From Spirochaetaceae bacterium (GTDB taxonomy: Bacteria > Spirochaetota > Spirochaetia > Treponematales > Breznakiellaceae): a stretch of DNA of 64,000 nt. Under the pieces are notes generated by a model. The model made no database searches. It saw only the letters and a list, made by a program, of their open reading frames with translations, and was not told the origin of the DNA. A program made the position numbers and the translations under genes. Below, piece after piece: positions 50,255 to 58,561 of this stretch (within the stretch, counting starts at the first letter, position 1; every line of letters starts with the position of its first letter). The DNA is taken from positions 24,880 through 88,879 of the forward strand of contig JAITKV010000026.1 of NCBI GenBank assembly GCA_031278215.1, given 5' to 3'.

Positions 50255-50785
50255 ATGTTCCGTTACTGCCCGGGCTGCGCTTCGGAAAAGATTAATTTTG
50301 AAAAACGCAGGGTTTTTCGCTGTGCCGATTGCGGGTTTACCTACTACCACAACACCGCGGCGGCGGTTGCCGGGTTAATTAAAACCACGGCGGGGCTTAT
50401 CCTGTTAACCCGGGCCAAGGAACCATGCAAGGGCAAACTGGATCTTCCCGGGGGTTTTGTGGATCCCGGCGAAGGCGCCATGGATGGACTGCGGCGGGAA
50501 ATTATCGAAGAACTTGGCTGGGATCCGGGGCCCCTGGACGGCGCCGGGGAAAGATGCCGTCTTTTTGCTTCTTTTCCAAACACATACCCCTACAAAACCA
50601 TATCCTACAATACCTGCGATCTGTTTTTTTCTCTGGATGCCCCGGAATTGACCGAACAGGATCTTGTTGTGGACGCCGAAGAAATCTTCGGGATCCGCTT
50701 TATACGGCCCGAAGATATAGATCCGGATGATCTGGCCTTTGAATCGGTAAAACGGGCGCTGCAGGTTTATTTGCAGGGGCTTTGA
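50255..50785 (+). CDS. Nudix hydrolase with an N-terminal zinc ribbon
   Basis: Cytoplasmic pyrophosphohydrolase of 176 residues. The N-terminal zinc ribbon is CPGC-x16-CADCGF (about residues 5-30), as in NADH pyrophosphatases. The Nudix box GGFVDPGEGAMDGLRREIIEELGW is complete (its core REIIEELGW near 89-97). The start at 50255 is preferred over 50225 because GGAGGTG lies eight bases ahead of it. Likely substrates are nucleoside diphosphates linked to another group. Confidence 0.88.
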   Translation: MFRYCPGCASEKINFEKRRVFRCADCGFTYYHNTAAAVAGLIKTTAGLILLTRAKEPCKGKLDLPGGFVDPGEGAMDGLRREIIEELGWDPGPLDGAGERCRLFASFPNTYPYKTISYNTCDLFFSLDAPELTEQDLVVDAEEIFGIRFIRPEDIDPDDLAFESVKRALQVYLQGL

Positions 50786-50820
50786 AATTCTTAAGGCGCG
50801 CAGAAACCCGAATTCCGCTT

Positions 50821-50869
50821 GTCCACACCATAGGCTTGAGTTTGCCGGGCGAAGAATTGGCTAATTCGC
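50821..50869 (+). repeat. family-1 interspersed repeat, diverged left half
   Basis: It contains ATAGGCTTGAGTTTGCCGGG then CGAAGAATTGGCTAATTCG, recognisably the ATAGATTTTGGTTTGTCAGG and GGTTAGCTAATTC parts of the intact copies. The right half is absent; a family-3 element begins at the break. Confidence 0.6.
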
Positions 50870-50919
50870 GTCTGTCCATAAAGCCGGTGCGCAAACTACG
50901 TTTGCGGCTTTGCGGGCAG
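50870..50919 (+). repeat. family-3 interspersed repeat, copy 2
   Basis: GTCTGTCCATAAAGCCGGTG matches 12708-12727 exactly and is followed by GCAAACTACGTTTGCGGC, with an inner GCAAAC/GTTTGC hairpin. The right arm has changed to GGCTTTGCGGGCAG. Confidence 0.8.
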
Positions 50920-51013
50920 GCCTCGGTCCTGCGGACCGACGGTCCTGCGGTCCTGGGACCATCGTGTTTTTTGTAATCTTGACGCTTTTACCCTTTCTTG
51001 GCATTGTTAAGGT

Positions 51014-51571
51014 ATGCTGTGTTGTTCATCCTGTATTGAGAAATCCGTACCCCAGGAATACCGGGAAGCTGCGGAAGCTCTTTTTCCTCCCGGCGATTCC
51101 GGGCCCTGGGGGCCGCTAAAGCCCGCGATCCTGGCCTTTGCCCAGGCCCTGGGGGTGGAGGCGGATTACCTAAAACTAGATGCGGCCCAGGAGCTTACAA
51201 AGTATCTTAGGTCCTTTCAAAACAACCTGGATCTTTTAATTCAAAAAACCTGGGTAGAAAAGGCCGACGAAGATCGTAAAGAAAAACTGCTAAGCCGCAT
51301 CTCGGGCTTTGTGTCCCTTATCGAGAAGACGTATTATGCGGAAGCCCTGGGGGAATTCAGTTCTATTCTGGATGAACTTGCCTGGCTGCTTTTTGGAGCC
51401 CAAAGCCGCAGGGAAGATTTTTTTGAATACGCCTTTCGCATTGATTACCCCATGGGGCTGTTCTGGTGGTACGGCGGGCAGTTGGAGCATTTTCTTGCAT
51501 CCGGGGCCGGGGACAGGGAAACCCAGCGGGCGGTACTGCTCTTGGGGATCTGCTATTTAACCGATTTTTAA
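51014..51571 (+). CDS. hypothetical cytoplasmic protein
   Basis: Protein of 185 residues from no family I recognise. It is largely helical and charged (QELTKYLRSFQNNLDLLIQK, EEDRK-like stretches, TYYAEALGEFSSILDELAWL) and ends in a Trp/Gly-rich segment LFWWYGGQLEHFL. Near the start is a CCSSC cluster (residues 3-7) that could bind a metal or, less likely, be a lipid site. TTGACG (50979) is 17 bases ahead of CATTGT, six bases before the ATG, which also has a short AAGG. So both leaderless and weak-ribosome-binding-site starts are possible. The start could also lie at a later codon, since no homology anchors it. Confidence 0.6.
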   Translation: MLCCSSCIEKSVPQEYREAAEALFPPGDSGPWGPLKPAILAFAQALGVEADYLKLDAAQELTKYLRSFQNNLDLLIQKTWVEKADEDRKEKLLSRISGFVSLIEKTYYAEALGEFSSILDELAWLLFGAQSRREDFFEYAFRIDYPMGLFWWYGGQLEHFLASGAGDRETQRAVLLLGICYLTDF

Positions 51572-51592
51572 GGACGCGCTGGTTGGCGTCAT

Positions 51593-51700
51593 TTATACAC
51601 AATAGATTTTGGTTTGTCAGGCAAGGGGTTAGCTAATTCTTTGCCCGACAAACAATTACAATCGGAGCGCCCTGACAATTTGAGATTGTCAGGGAATAAT
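51593..51700 (+). repeat. family-1 interspersed palindromic repeat, full copy
   Basis: Plus orientation. It runs from TTATACACAATAGATTTTGG through hairpin A (TTTGTCAGGCAA with TTGCCCGACAAA around GGTTAGCTAATTC), linker ACAATTACAATCGGAGCG and hairpin B (CCTGACAATT/GATTGTCAGG) to GGGAATAAT. It lies between the hypothetical gene and glnS. Confidence 0.92.
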
Positions 51701-51802
51701 CGGCGCCCCCCCAGGGGTCCGTGGAATTTTAGGCGCGGTTTATAAATTCTTGCCGGGAGCGCATAGGAACATCAATCATAGGGAACGATAGGATTTTAAA
51801 TC

Positions 51803-53584
51803 ATGGAAGAAACCACAAAAAATCCGAATCCGGAAGTACCGGGGGGATCGGATTTTATCAGCGAATTTATCAAAGAAGACCTTGCCGCGGGGCGTTTTAC
51901 TTATGTCCGTACCCGGTTTCCTCCGGAGCCAAACGGCTGGCTCCACATAGGACACTGCAAGGCTATGATGGTGGACTTTATCATGGCGGAACGTTTTGGG
52001 GGCAAGTGTAATCTCCGGTTCGACGACACCAATCCCGAAAAAGAAGACATCTCTTATGTGGAAGCCATTAAGCGGGACATACGGTGGCTTGGTTTTGACT
52101 GGGAGGATCGGGAATACTATGCTTCGGATTATTACGAATATCTTTACGGGCTGGCGGTCAAGATTATCAAAAAGGGACATGCCTATGTGGACGATCTTTC
52201 CGAAGAAGAGATAAGCGAATACCGGGGAACGGCGGCGCCGGATAAACATAATATCACCCAGACCCCCCCTGGGCGGAACAGCCCCTGGCGGGATCGTTCG
52301 GTGGAGGAAAATCTGGACCTTTTTGCCCGGATGAGGGAGGGGGAATTTGCGGATGGATCAAAAACCCTGCGGGCCAAGATCGACATGGGGGATCCAAACC
52401 TGCTTATGCGGGATCCGGTAATGTACCGTATACGGCGGGACACCCATTACCGGACGGGGAACAGCTGGTGTATCTACCCCATGTACGATTTTCAGCATCC
52501 CCTGTCGGACGCCAAAGAGGAGATAAGCCATTCCCTCTGTTCCCTGGAATACGAGATTCACCGGCCCCTGTATGAATGGTTTATCCGGGAGGCAGAGGTG
52601 TTTCCGTCGCGGCAGATTGAATTTTCCCGGCTTAACCTAACCCGCACTATCCTAAGCAAGCGGTACCTGTTACGGCTGGTCCAGGAAAATCACGTTTCCG
52701 GCTGGGACGATCCCCGGATGCCTACTCTGGCGGGACTTCGCCGCCGGGGATATACCCCCGGGGCCCTGCGGAACTTTGTGTCCCAAATCGGGATCGCCAA
52801 AACCGACAGTACCGTGGATATACTGTTTCTTGAATACTGCCTGCGGGAAGATTTAAACAAGACCAGCCGGCGGGCCATGGCGGTGCTTAGGCCTGTAAAG
52901 CTGATTATTGAAAATTGGCCGGAAGGAAAGACCGAGGACCTGGAGGCGGTAAACAACCCCGAGGATCAAGGGGCCGGGACGCGGATCATACGCTTTAGCA
53001 GGGAACTGTGGATAGAACAGGACGATTTTGAAGAAGCCCCCCCCCCTAAATATTTTCGCCTGTTCCCCGGAAACTCGGTGCGGCTTCGGTACGGGTATGT
53101 TGTTACCTGTACGGGCTGCGACAAGGATCCGGCGGGGACCGTACAGGCGGTCCGCTGTACCTACGATCCGCAAACCAGGGGAGGTAATGCTCCCGATAAC
53201 CGCAAGGTCAAGGGGACCATACACTGGCTTTCCGCGGCGGATGCGGTTCCCCTGGAAGTGCGCTTGTACGATTACCTTTTTAACGCCGAAAAACCTATGC
53301 AGCTTCCGGCCCGGACCCCCGGGGATCCCGCGGGGGCCGCGCCGGGATCTTTTCTGGACAACCTGAACCCCCAATCCCTGGAAGTAATTTCAAGGGCCTA
53401 CGGGGAACCCTGCCTGGCCGCGGCAAAGCCCGGGGAGCGGTTTCAGTTTGAGCGGCTGGGTTATTTTGTCCGGGATTGTCCGGTCGAAACCGGGGAAGAA
53501 AAAAACGTTTCCGGCAGGCCCGTGTACAATAAAACCGTGGGCCTTCGGGACACCTGGGCAAAGATCGCTAAAAAAAATCAGTGA
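51803..53584 (+). CDS. glnS: glutaminyl-tRNA synthetase
   Basis: Class I aminoacyl-tRNA synthetase charging tRNA-Gln, 593 residues, cytoplasmic. The ATP-site motif HIGH is in [16 protein letters not shown] (42-57); the FDDTNPEKE motif follows near 74. The KMSKS-like loop is [12 protein letters not shown] near 278. The C-terminal beta-barrel anticodon-binding domains are intact ([39 protein letters not shown] segment). Direct Gln charging is not universal in spirochetes, where the amidotransferase route is common, so acquisition is possible. The ribosome-binding site is weak (TAGGATTTT). Confidence 0.95.
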   Translation: MEETTKNPNPEVPGGSDFISEFIKEDLAAGRFTYVRTRFPPEPNGWLHIGHCKAMMVDFIMAERFGGKCNLRFDDTNPEKEDISYVEAIKRDIRWLGFDWEDREYYASDYYEYLYGLAVKIIKKGHAYVDDLSEEEISEYRGTAAPDKHNITQTPPGRNSPWRDRSVEENLDLFARMREGEFADGSKTLRAKIDMGDPNLLMRDPVMYRIRRDTHYRTGNSWCIYPMYDFQHPLSDAKEEISHSLCSLEYEIHRPLYEWFIREAEVFPSRQIEFSRLNLTRTILSKRYLLRLVQENHVSGWDDPRMPTLAGLRRRGYTPGALRNFVSQIGIAKTDSTVDILFLEYCLREDLNKTSRRAMAVLRPVKLIIENWPEGKTEDLEAVNNPEDQGAGTRIIRFSRELWIEQDDFEEAPPPKYFRLFPGNSVRLRYGYVVTCTGCDKDPAGTVQAVRCTYDPQTRGGNAPDNRKVKGTIHWLSAADAVPLEVRLYDYLFNAEKPMQLPARTPGDPAGAAPGSFLDNLNPQSLEVISRAYGEPCLAAAKPGERFQFERLGYFVRDCPVETGEEKNVSGRPVYNKTVGLRDTWAKIAKKNQ

Positions 53585-53627
53585 TACCCGGAGATAAATC
53601 CGAAGGATCCGCCTGCAATCTACGTTT

Positions 53628-53737
53628 ACTATACACAATAGATTTTGGTTTGTCAGGCAAGGGGTTAGCTAATTCTTTGCCTGACAAACAATTACAATCG
53701 GAGTGCCCTGACAATTTTAAATTGTCAGGGAATAATT
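53628..53737 (+). repeat. family-1 interspersed palindromic repeat, full copy
   Basis: Plus orientation, near-identical to the copy at 51593. Hairpin A is perfect here: TTTGTCAGGCAA with TTGCCTGACAAA. It ends 19 bases before the DUF362 start, so hairpin B and the ribosome-binding site AAGGAGG would be on one transcript if glnS reads through. Confidence 0.92.
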
Positions 53738-53755
53738 GCCGTAAGGAGGTAAAGA

Positions 53756-54886
53756 ATGCCGGCGTCAAAGGTCTATTTTACCAACATGCGAACCCGGGTG
53801 GGGGAAAGCCTGCTTGCCAAAATGGAGCGGCTTATAAATGCCGCGGGGATTGGGCAGATTGATTTTACGCAGAAATATGCCGCCATTAAAATCCATTTTG
53901 GCGAGCCGGGGAACCTGGCCTTTCTGCGGCCCAACTTTGCCAAGGTGGTGGCGGACATGATAAAGGCCCGGGGCGGCATGCCGTTTCTTACGGACTGCAA
54001 CACCCTGTACGTGGGCCGCCGGAACAACGCGCTGGTCCACATGGATGCGGCCTTTGAAAACGGCTATACCCCCTTTTCTACGGGGTGTCAAAACATTATC
54101 GCCGACGGTCTTAAGGGGCTTGATGATGTGGAGGCGCCGGTTAAGGGCGGAATTTACTGTAAGACCGCAAAAATCGGCCGGGCCATTATGGATGCGGATA
54201 TTATTGTTTCCCTTAACCACTTTAAGGGCCATGAAAACACCGGTTTTGGCGGGGCCCTAAAAAATATCGGCATGGGAAGCGGCAGCCGGGCGGGAAAGAT
54301 GCAGATGCACAACGACGGCAAGCCCGAGGTGGACCCGGGCGTCTGTACGGGCTGCCGGGTCTGCGCCAAATTCTGCAACGAAAAGGCCATTAGCTTTGGG
54401 GCGGATAAAAAGGCCCGGATCAATCAGGAGCTCTGCGTAGGCTGCGGCCGCTGTATTGGGGCGTGTAATTTTCATGCCGTTTCCTGTCGTTGGGATTCCA
54501 GCAACGAGGCCCTGAACTGTAAGATCGCCGAATATACCCTGGCGGTGCTGGCCGGCCGGCCCAATTTTCATATCAGCGTGGTGAACCAGGTTTCTCCCTA
54601 CTGCGACTGTCATAACGAAAGTGATGCAGCCATTGTTCCGGATATCGGGATCTTTGCGGGCTTCGATCCCGTGGCCCTGGACAAGGCTTGCATCGATGCG
54701 GTAAACCAGGCCCCGGCGGTAGAAACCAGCATGCTGGGGGAAAGGGAACGGGCCCACAGGGACGCCCGGGGCTTTTGCGATTATCTGACAGACCTGCACC
54801 CCGCTACCCGCTGGCAGGCGCAAATAGAACATGCCGAAAAAATAGGCCTGGGCAGCGGGAACTACGAACTCGTTACGGTAAGCTAA
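53756..54886 (+). CDS. DUF362 protein with a two-cluster ferredoxin domain
   Basis: Cytoplasmic iron-sulfur protein of 376 residues. The N-terminal two thirds match DUF362 (KIHFGEPGNLAFLRPNFAKV near 42, MPFLTDCNTLYVGRRNNALVH, ADIIVSLNHFKGHENTGFGG). Two [4Fe-4S] motifs follow at about 195-240: CTGCRVCAKFCNE and CVGCGRCIGACNF. The last third (EYTLAVLAGRPNFHISVVNQ, FDPVALDKACIDAVNQAP) is the rest of the DUF362 region. No activity is settled for the family; a redox role is inferred. AAGGAGG sits directly before the ATG. Confidence 0.88.
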   Translation: MPASKVYFTNMRTRVGESLLAKMERLINAAGIGQIDFTQKYAAIKIHFGEPGNLAFLRPNFAKVVADMIKARGGMPFLTDCNTLYVGRRNNALVHMDAAFENGYTPFSTGCQNIIADGLKGLDDVEAPVKGGIYCKTAKIGRAIMDADIIVSLNHFKGHENTGFGGALKNIGMGSGSRAGKMQMHNDGKPEVDPGVCTGCRVCAKFCNEKAISFGADKKARINQELCVGCGRCIGACNFHAVSCRWDSSNEALNCKIAEYTLAVLAGRPNFHISVVNQVSPYCDCHNESDAAIVPDIGIFAGFDPVALDKACIDAVNQAPAVETSMLGERERAHRDARGFCDYLTDLHPATRWQAQIEHAEKIGLGSGNYELVTVS

Positions 54887-54895
54887 GAAAACGCG

Positions 54896-54970
54896 GATTT
54901 ATTCGCAGTGGGGTCTAATACCCAAGAACCCGCTTGCGCGGGGGAGCTTTAGGGCGGGGAGGTTCATTCG
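54896..54970 (+). repeat. family-4 interspersed repeat
   Basis: GATTTATTCGCAGTGGGGTC then TAATACCCAAGAACCCGC, a short CCCGC/GCGGG hairpin and AGGGCGGGGAGGTTCATTCG. The first 34 bases match the element at the galE 3' end, and the whole matches 49670-49745 in outline. Confidence 0.7.
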
Positions 54971-54979
54971 AAAGCCTGG

Positions 54980-55077
54980 TTTATACACAATAAATTTTGG
55001 TTTGTCGGGCAAGGATTTTGCCTTGCAAACAATTACAATCGGAGCGCCCTGACAATTTGAAATTGTCAGGGAATAAT
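54980..55077 (+). repeat. family-1 interspersed palindromic repeat, copy with shortened hairpin A
   Basis: Plus orientation. The ends and hairpin B (CCTGACAATTTGAAATTGTC) match the other copies. Hairpin A has lost the TTAGCTAA core and is reduced to GGGCAAGGATTTTGCCTTGC. Confidence 0.9.
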
Positions 55078-55166
55078 CAGCCCCTGCGGGGCCGGCAAGT
55101 AGAGGAAAGGTTTATGCGCCGCCATAGAGCGGCGTGGAATTGTATCCCGGAAGGGGCTGCCGGGGA

Positions 55167-56024
55167 TCAATAATAATTGATCCGGTAATCGCCTATTTTA
55201 ACAAAGCCTATGTTGTCGTATGCCCTAAGGGCCGGAAGATTTGCCTTTTTGACAAAGAGGGTAAATTTTTTTTTCAGGGGCTGCAATGCCTGGATTATCC
55301 CGGCGGTCATGGCCTGGGCAATGCCCCGGTTCCTGAATTCGGGCAGCACATAGACCCCCCCAATTTGAAGGCAGTTAAAGGATTGGGCGTTGATGTTGAT
55401 CTTCCCCACCAAAATGCCCTTTAGTTCTGCGATGAGGATCAGGTCCGTGGCGATCATCTGTTCCAGGGTCCGGCGGCACGCGGCGGCGTTAAACACAGAG
55501 CGCCGGGGCAGAACTTCTTCCTGTTCATAGCCCTTCTGCAGGGGAAAGATCCCCTCCAGGTCTGTCATGCGGGGTCTGCGGATAATAAGCCCCCGGGGGC
55601 CGGTAAAGTTTTCCATGGCCCGGGGGAGCGGTTTTTCTGCGGCGCCCTGCCCGTCCCGGACAAGACTGCGCAGTTCGTAGTCGTATTTTTCCCCGGCGCA
55701 TAGGCCCTTCCCGGCAAGCTCCGGTTCCAGCAGGTCCAGGTCCCCGGCAAGGCCCTGCATGGCGTGAAGGGGACGGCGGTTTACCAGTAAAGAAAAAAAC
55801 GGAGGAAGGACGGGGTTCCGGCAAAGCCGGAATACAGGATAGAGGATCCGGTGGGCGTATACAAGAACCCCCCGAAGGCCCCCGTTTTCTGTTATCCAAA
55901 TATAATCCTGGTCTGTCCGCGTGATAAACCGGAACGAAGCCCCCACGCAGTAGGGCTCCTGACCCCGCAAAAAAGCTTCCGCGGCCGGAACGGTACGCCG
56001 GGAAATTTTTTTCCACATATTCAT
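55167..56024 (-). CDS. GNAT-family N-acetyltransferase
   Basis: Cytoplasmic acyltransferase of 285 residues. The GNAT domain occupies the C-terminal half: VGKININAQSFNCLQIGGVY, the acetyl-CoA loop in YVLPEFRNRGIAQAMTAGII (R-x-x-G-I-A) and LFVKKANLPALRAYDNIGFV near the end. The N-terminal half (VGASFRFITRTDQDYIWITE) is a degenerate second domain. The substrate is unknown. No ribosome-binding site is obvious; the ATG directly follows a 14-bp palindrome GGCGCCGCGGCGCC. It lies 33 bases after trxB on the same strand. Confidence 0.85.
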   Translation of the reverse strand: MNMWKKISRRTVPAAEAFLRGQEPYCVGASFRFITRTDQDYIWITENGGLRGVLVYAHRILYPVFRLCRNPVLPPFFSLLVNRRPLHAMQGLAGDLDLLEPELAGKGLCAGEKYDYELRSLVRDGQGAAEKPLPRAMENFTGPRGLIIRRPRMTDLEGIFPLQKGYEQEEVLPRRSVFNAAACRRTLEQMIATDLILIAELKGILVGKININAQSFNCLQIGGVYVLPEFRNRGIAQAMTAGIIQALQPLKKKFTLFVKKANLPALRAYDNIGFVKIGDYRINYY

Positions 56025-56057
56025 GGCGCCGCGGCGCCCCCGCGAATGCGGCAGGGT

Positions 56058-57014
56058 TTACTGATACTGCAGCCCCCTAATCCTGTCAACGTACGCGGCG
56101 GCGCAGTGGGCCGCCACCGCCCCTTCGCCGGCGGCCACTACCACCTGGCGGAAGGGAGAAGACCGGGCGTCCCCCGCGGCAAAAAACCCCGGCGCCGATG
56201 TGGACATGGTCTGGTCGGTGATAACATAGCCCGCTTCGTCCAGCTTTACCCCCAGATCCGCCGCCAGGCTGGTTTGGGGAACTGAGCCGGCAAAGATAAA
56301 TACCGCGTCCATGGGTTCTTCCCGGGAACCCTCCGGCCCTTCCAGGATTACCGATGTAACCCGGTGTTCCCCTTTGATGGCCAAAAGCCGGGTGTTAAAG
56401 AGCACCGTAATGCGGGGATTGGCTAAAACCCGCTCTGCCAGGGAGCGCTGGGCCCGGAACATGCTTTTGCGGTGGACCATGATTACCTTTTCGCTAAGGC
56501 GGCTTAGGTATTGGGCCTCGTCGCATGCCGAATCCCCGCCCCCCACCGCCAGGATCCGCTGGTCCTTAAAGAAAGGGCCGTCGCAGGTGGCGCAGTACGA
56601 AACGCCCCGGCCGGACAGTTCGATTTCTCCCGGAACTCCCAGCTTACGCTGGGAAGCGCCGGTGGCCAGGATCAACGCGGGGGCCCTAAGCGTGCGGCCC
56701 CCGCTTAGGGTTACGGCAAACAATTCCCCGTCCCGGGCCAGGCTCTTGGCCCCCTCCATAATAAACCGGGCGCCAAAGTTCTTGGCCTGCCGGTGAAGGT
56801 CCCCGGAAAATTCAAAACCCGACCGGGGGGGCGTATCTCCCCGGGCCACATTGCCCGGATAATTTTCCAGGATATCTATGTTCAGGACCTGTCCGCCGGG
56901 GGCCATCTTTTCCAGAACCAGAACTTTAAGGTTTGCCCGGGCGCCGTATTGGGCGGCGCTAAGCCCCGCGGGGCCCGCCCCTATAATTAAAAGATCCGCG
57001 TCACCATGGGTCAT
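56058..57014 (-). CDS. trxB: thioredoxin reductase
   Basis: FAD enzyme using NADPH to reduce thioredoxin, 318 residues, cytoplasmic. The FAD motif is IIGAGPAGLSAAQYGARA (10-27), the redox pair is in YCATCDGPFF near 142, the NADPH motif is LAVGGGDSACDEAQYLSRL near 160 and the C-terminal FAD segment is APGFFAAGDARSSPFRQVVV. The ATG has no Shine-Dalgarno sequence and lies six bases after a TAGAAT -10 box with a TTCACA -35, so the mRNA is probably leaderless. Its promoter overlaps the divergent promoter of the 57-kb gene. Confidence 0.95.
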   Translation of the reverse strand: MTHGDADLLIIGAGPAGLSAAQYGARANLKVLVLEKMAPGGQVLNIDILENYPGNVARGDTPPRSGFEFSGDLHRQAKNFGARFIMEGAKSLARDGELFAVTLSGGRTLRAPALILATGASQRKLGVPGEIELSGRGVSYCATCDGPFFKDQRILAVGGGDSACDEAQYLSRLSEKVIMVHRKSMFRAQRSLAERVLANPRITVLFNTRLLAIKGEHRVTSVILEGPEGSREEPMDAVFIFAGSVPQTSLAADLGVKLDEAGYVITDQTMSTSAPGFFAAGDARSSPFRQVVVAAGEGAVAAHCAAAYVDRIRGLQYQ

Positions 57015-57020
57015 AGTATT

Positions 57021-57049
57021 ATTCTAATAAAAGTGTGGTATAATGTGAA
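57021..57049 (-). promoter_or_regulatory. promoter for a leaderless trxB mRNA
   Basis: Minus strand: TTCACA (57049-57044), 17 bases, TAGAAT (57026-57021), then six bases to the trxB ATG. The -35 overlaps the -10 of the divergent promoter, so the two promoters cannot easily be used at once. Confidence 0.65.
57036..57044 (+). promoter_or_regulatory. extended -10 promoter for a leaderless mRNA (57-kb gene)
   Basis: TGGTATAAT (57036-57044) is an extended -10 with a perfect hexamer. Eight bases lead to the ATG at 57053. No good -35 is present, as is usual for extended -10 promoters. Confidence 0.65.
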
Positions 57050-57052
57050 GTG

Positions 57053-58552
57053 ATGAAATTTCTGTTTTTTTTTACCGGACTGGTGCTTCTTTCGTCTTTG
57101 GGGTTTTCCCAGTTTCCTTCCCTGGATGCGTCTCCCGGCGCCTACGAATACCACCGGCTTGTTAACGCCCAGGACGCCCGGAATTACTGGCGGGATATAG
57201 CGGCCGCGGCGCTGTGGGCGTCTTCTCTTAACGCCGGCCCGGGGGCGGAAGAAAAAGCCGCGGCCCTGATGAACCGCATCGCCGGGGCGGTAGAAGAATT
57301 AAGCGCCATGCCGGACCTTCCCCGGCAAAGCAGGGAACGGGCGGAATATGTGCTTACCTTTCTTCACCGGCGGTTTTTAAAATCCTATTCGGAATATCAA
57401 ACCAGGGTGGACGAAATCTTTGTTTCGGGCCGGTACAACTGTGTTTCTTCCGCGGTGCTGTACATGGTTTTGGGGTTTTCCGTGGACCTTGACATAAGCG
57501 GCGTAGTTACCAAGGACCACGCCTTCGTAACGGTGAATACGGGATCCGCCCCGGTGGACGTGGAAACTACCAACCCCTACGGTTTTGATCCGGGGAACCG
57601 CAGGGAATTTCACGATAATTTTGGAAAGACCACGGGCTTTGTTTATGTTCCCGCCCGGAACTACCGGGACCGGGTAACAATTAATGCGCCAGAGATGGTT
57701 TCGCTGATCCTTTCCAACCGTATCGCCATTCTGGAACGGGGAAGCCGTTACGCCGACGCGGTTCCCCTGGCCATAAACAGGGCGGTGCTATTGCGGGGGA
57801 CCGCGGACAGTCTTGCCGCAGAGGCGGATCAGGGCAGGGCTGAATTTTTTGAAGATCCCCACAGGGACATAATGAACCGGCTTTTTAATTTCGGCTCCAA
57901 CCTTGTCAAGACCGGAAAAGAAGACCAGGCCCTGGCCTGGGCCCTGTATGCAGGCGCCCGGTTTCCCAGCCGGGAGCGGTGGCAGGAATTTATCTATGCG
58001 GCGGTAAACAATAAACTGGTAAAACTTATTCGTTCCAAAAAAACCGCCGATGCCCGGACCGCCCTGAATACCCTGGGGCCGGTAAAAGAAAAACTCAGCC
58101 CCGGCCAATATCAAGCTTTGGACCTGATGGTACTTGAAGCGGAAGGGGCGGAAATGATTAACGGAATAAAAAACCCCGGCGACGTGGAGGCCGCGTTAGC
58201 CTTTCTTTCCCGGCTCTGGGAACAGCTGCCGGAACAGCGCCGGGAAGAAATGCGGACCACCGCGGTGCTTAAGGAGGCGGAACGGATCGGGCGTTCCGGG
58301 GATTGGGCCCGCGGTATGGATTGGCTTAAGGGGGCCATAGAAAAGTACGGACCAAATACCCGGCTTGAATCGGTCCGCAGAACCTTCCGTCAAAACAGGG
58401 TGGGGGAACTCCACAACCAGTTTGCGTCCCTTTTTAACAAGCGGGATTACAGGGCGGCCAGGGAATTTATACAACAGGCGCTGGCCGAATTCCCCGGCGA
58501 AAGCCGGCTGATGCAGGATCTAACCCTGGTGGAAAGAGCCCTGGGACAGTAA
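57053..58552 (+). CDS. exported protein with a transglutaminase-like domain and helical repeats
   Basis: Exported protein of 499 residues; the signal peptide MKFLFFFTGLVLLSSLGFSQ is cleaved near residue 20. Residues of about 95-200 resemble a transglutaminase-like cysteine domain: VSGRYNCVSSAVLYMVLGFS supplies the Cys, VTKDHAFVTV the His and PVDVETTNPYGFD the acidic third residue. From about residue 215 the chain is made of helical TPR-like repeats (SRYADAVPLAINRAVLL, KRDYRAAREFIQQALAEFPG). Bacterial relatives cleave or cross-link proteins, but activity is unproven. The ATG at 57053, not the GTG three bases before, fits the promoter. The next gene, dinB, starts nine bases after its stop. Confidence 0.75.
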   Translation: MKFLFFFTGLVLLSSLGFSQFPSLDASPGAYEYHRLVNAQDARNYWRDIAAAALWASSLNAGPGAEEKAAALMNRIAGAVEELSAMPDLPRQSRERAEYVLTFLHRRFLKSYSEYQTRVDEIFVSGRYNCVSSAVLYMVLGFSVDLDISGVVTKDHAFVTVNTGSAPVDVETTNPYGFDPGNRREFHDNFGKTTGFVYVPARNYRDRVTINAPEMVSLILSNRIAILERGSRYADAVPLAINRAVLLRGTADSLAAEADQGRAEFFEDPHRDIMNRLFNFGSNLVKTGKEDQALAWALYAGARFPSRERWQEFIYAAVNNKLVKLIRSKKTADARTALNTLGPVKEKLSPGQYQALDLMVLEAEGAEMINGIKNPGDVEAALAFLSRLWEQLPEQRREEMRTTAVLKEAERIGRSGDWARGMDWLKGAIEKYGPNTRLESVRRTFRQNRVGELHNQFASLFNKRDYRAAREFIQQALAEFPGESRLMQDLTLVERALGQ

Positions 58553-58561
58553 GGGCGGAAC

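Larger units (their letters stand above)
50786..51013. other. intergenic region of joined repeats and hairpins
   Basis: The gap of 228 bases holds a partial family-1 element (50821-50869), a family-3 element (50870-50919) and two further GC hairpins (TCGGTCC/GGACCGA at 50923-50939 and GGTCC/GGACC at 50941-50959), followed by six T at 50967-50972. The last hairpin may be an intrinsic terminator for the Nudix gene. Confidence 0.65.
54887..55166. other. intergenic region of joined repeats between convergent genes
   Basis: This gap of 280 bases separates the DUF362 gene from the convergent GNAT gene. It is mostly a family-4 repeat (54896-54970) directly joined to a family-1 repeat (54980-55077). 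No gene is present. Confidence 0.75.

Noticed and set aside
53581..53862. 93-codon frame between glnS and the DUF362 gene
   Set aside because: It is made of the family-1 repeat read in one frame, and a similar peptide arises at other copies, such as the frame at 12761-13024 on the minus strand. Repeat-derived, not a gene.
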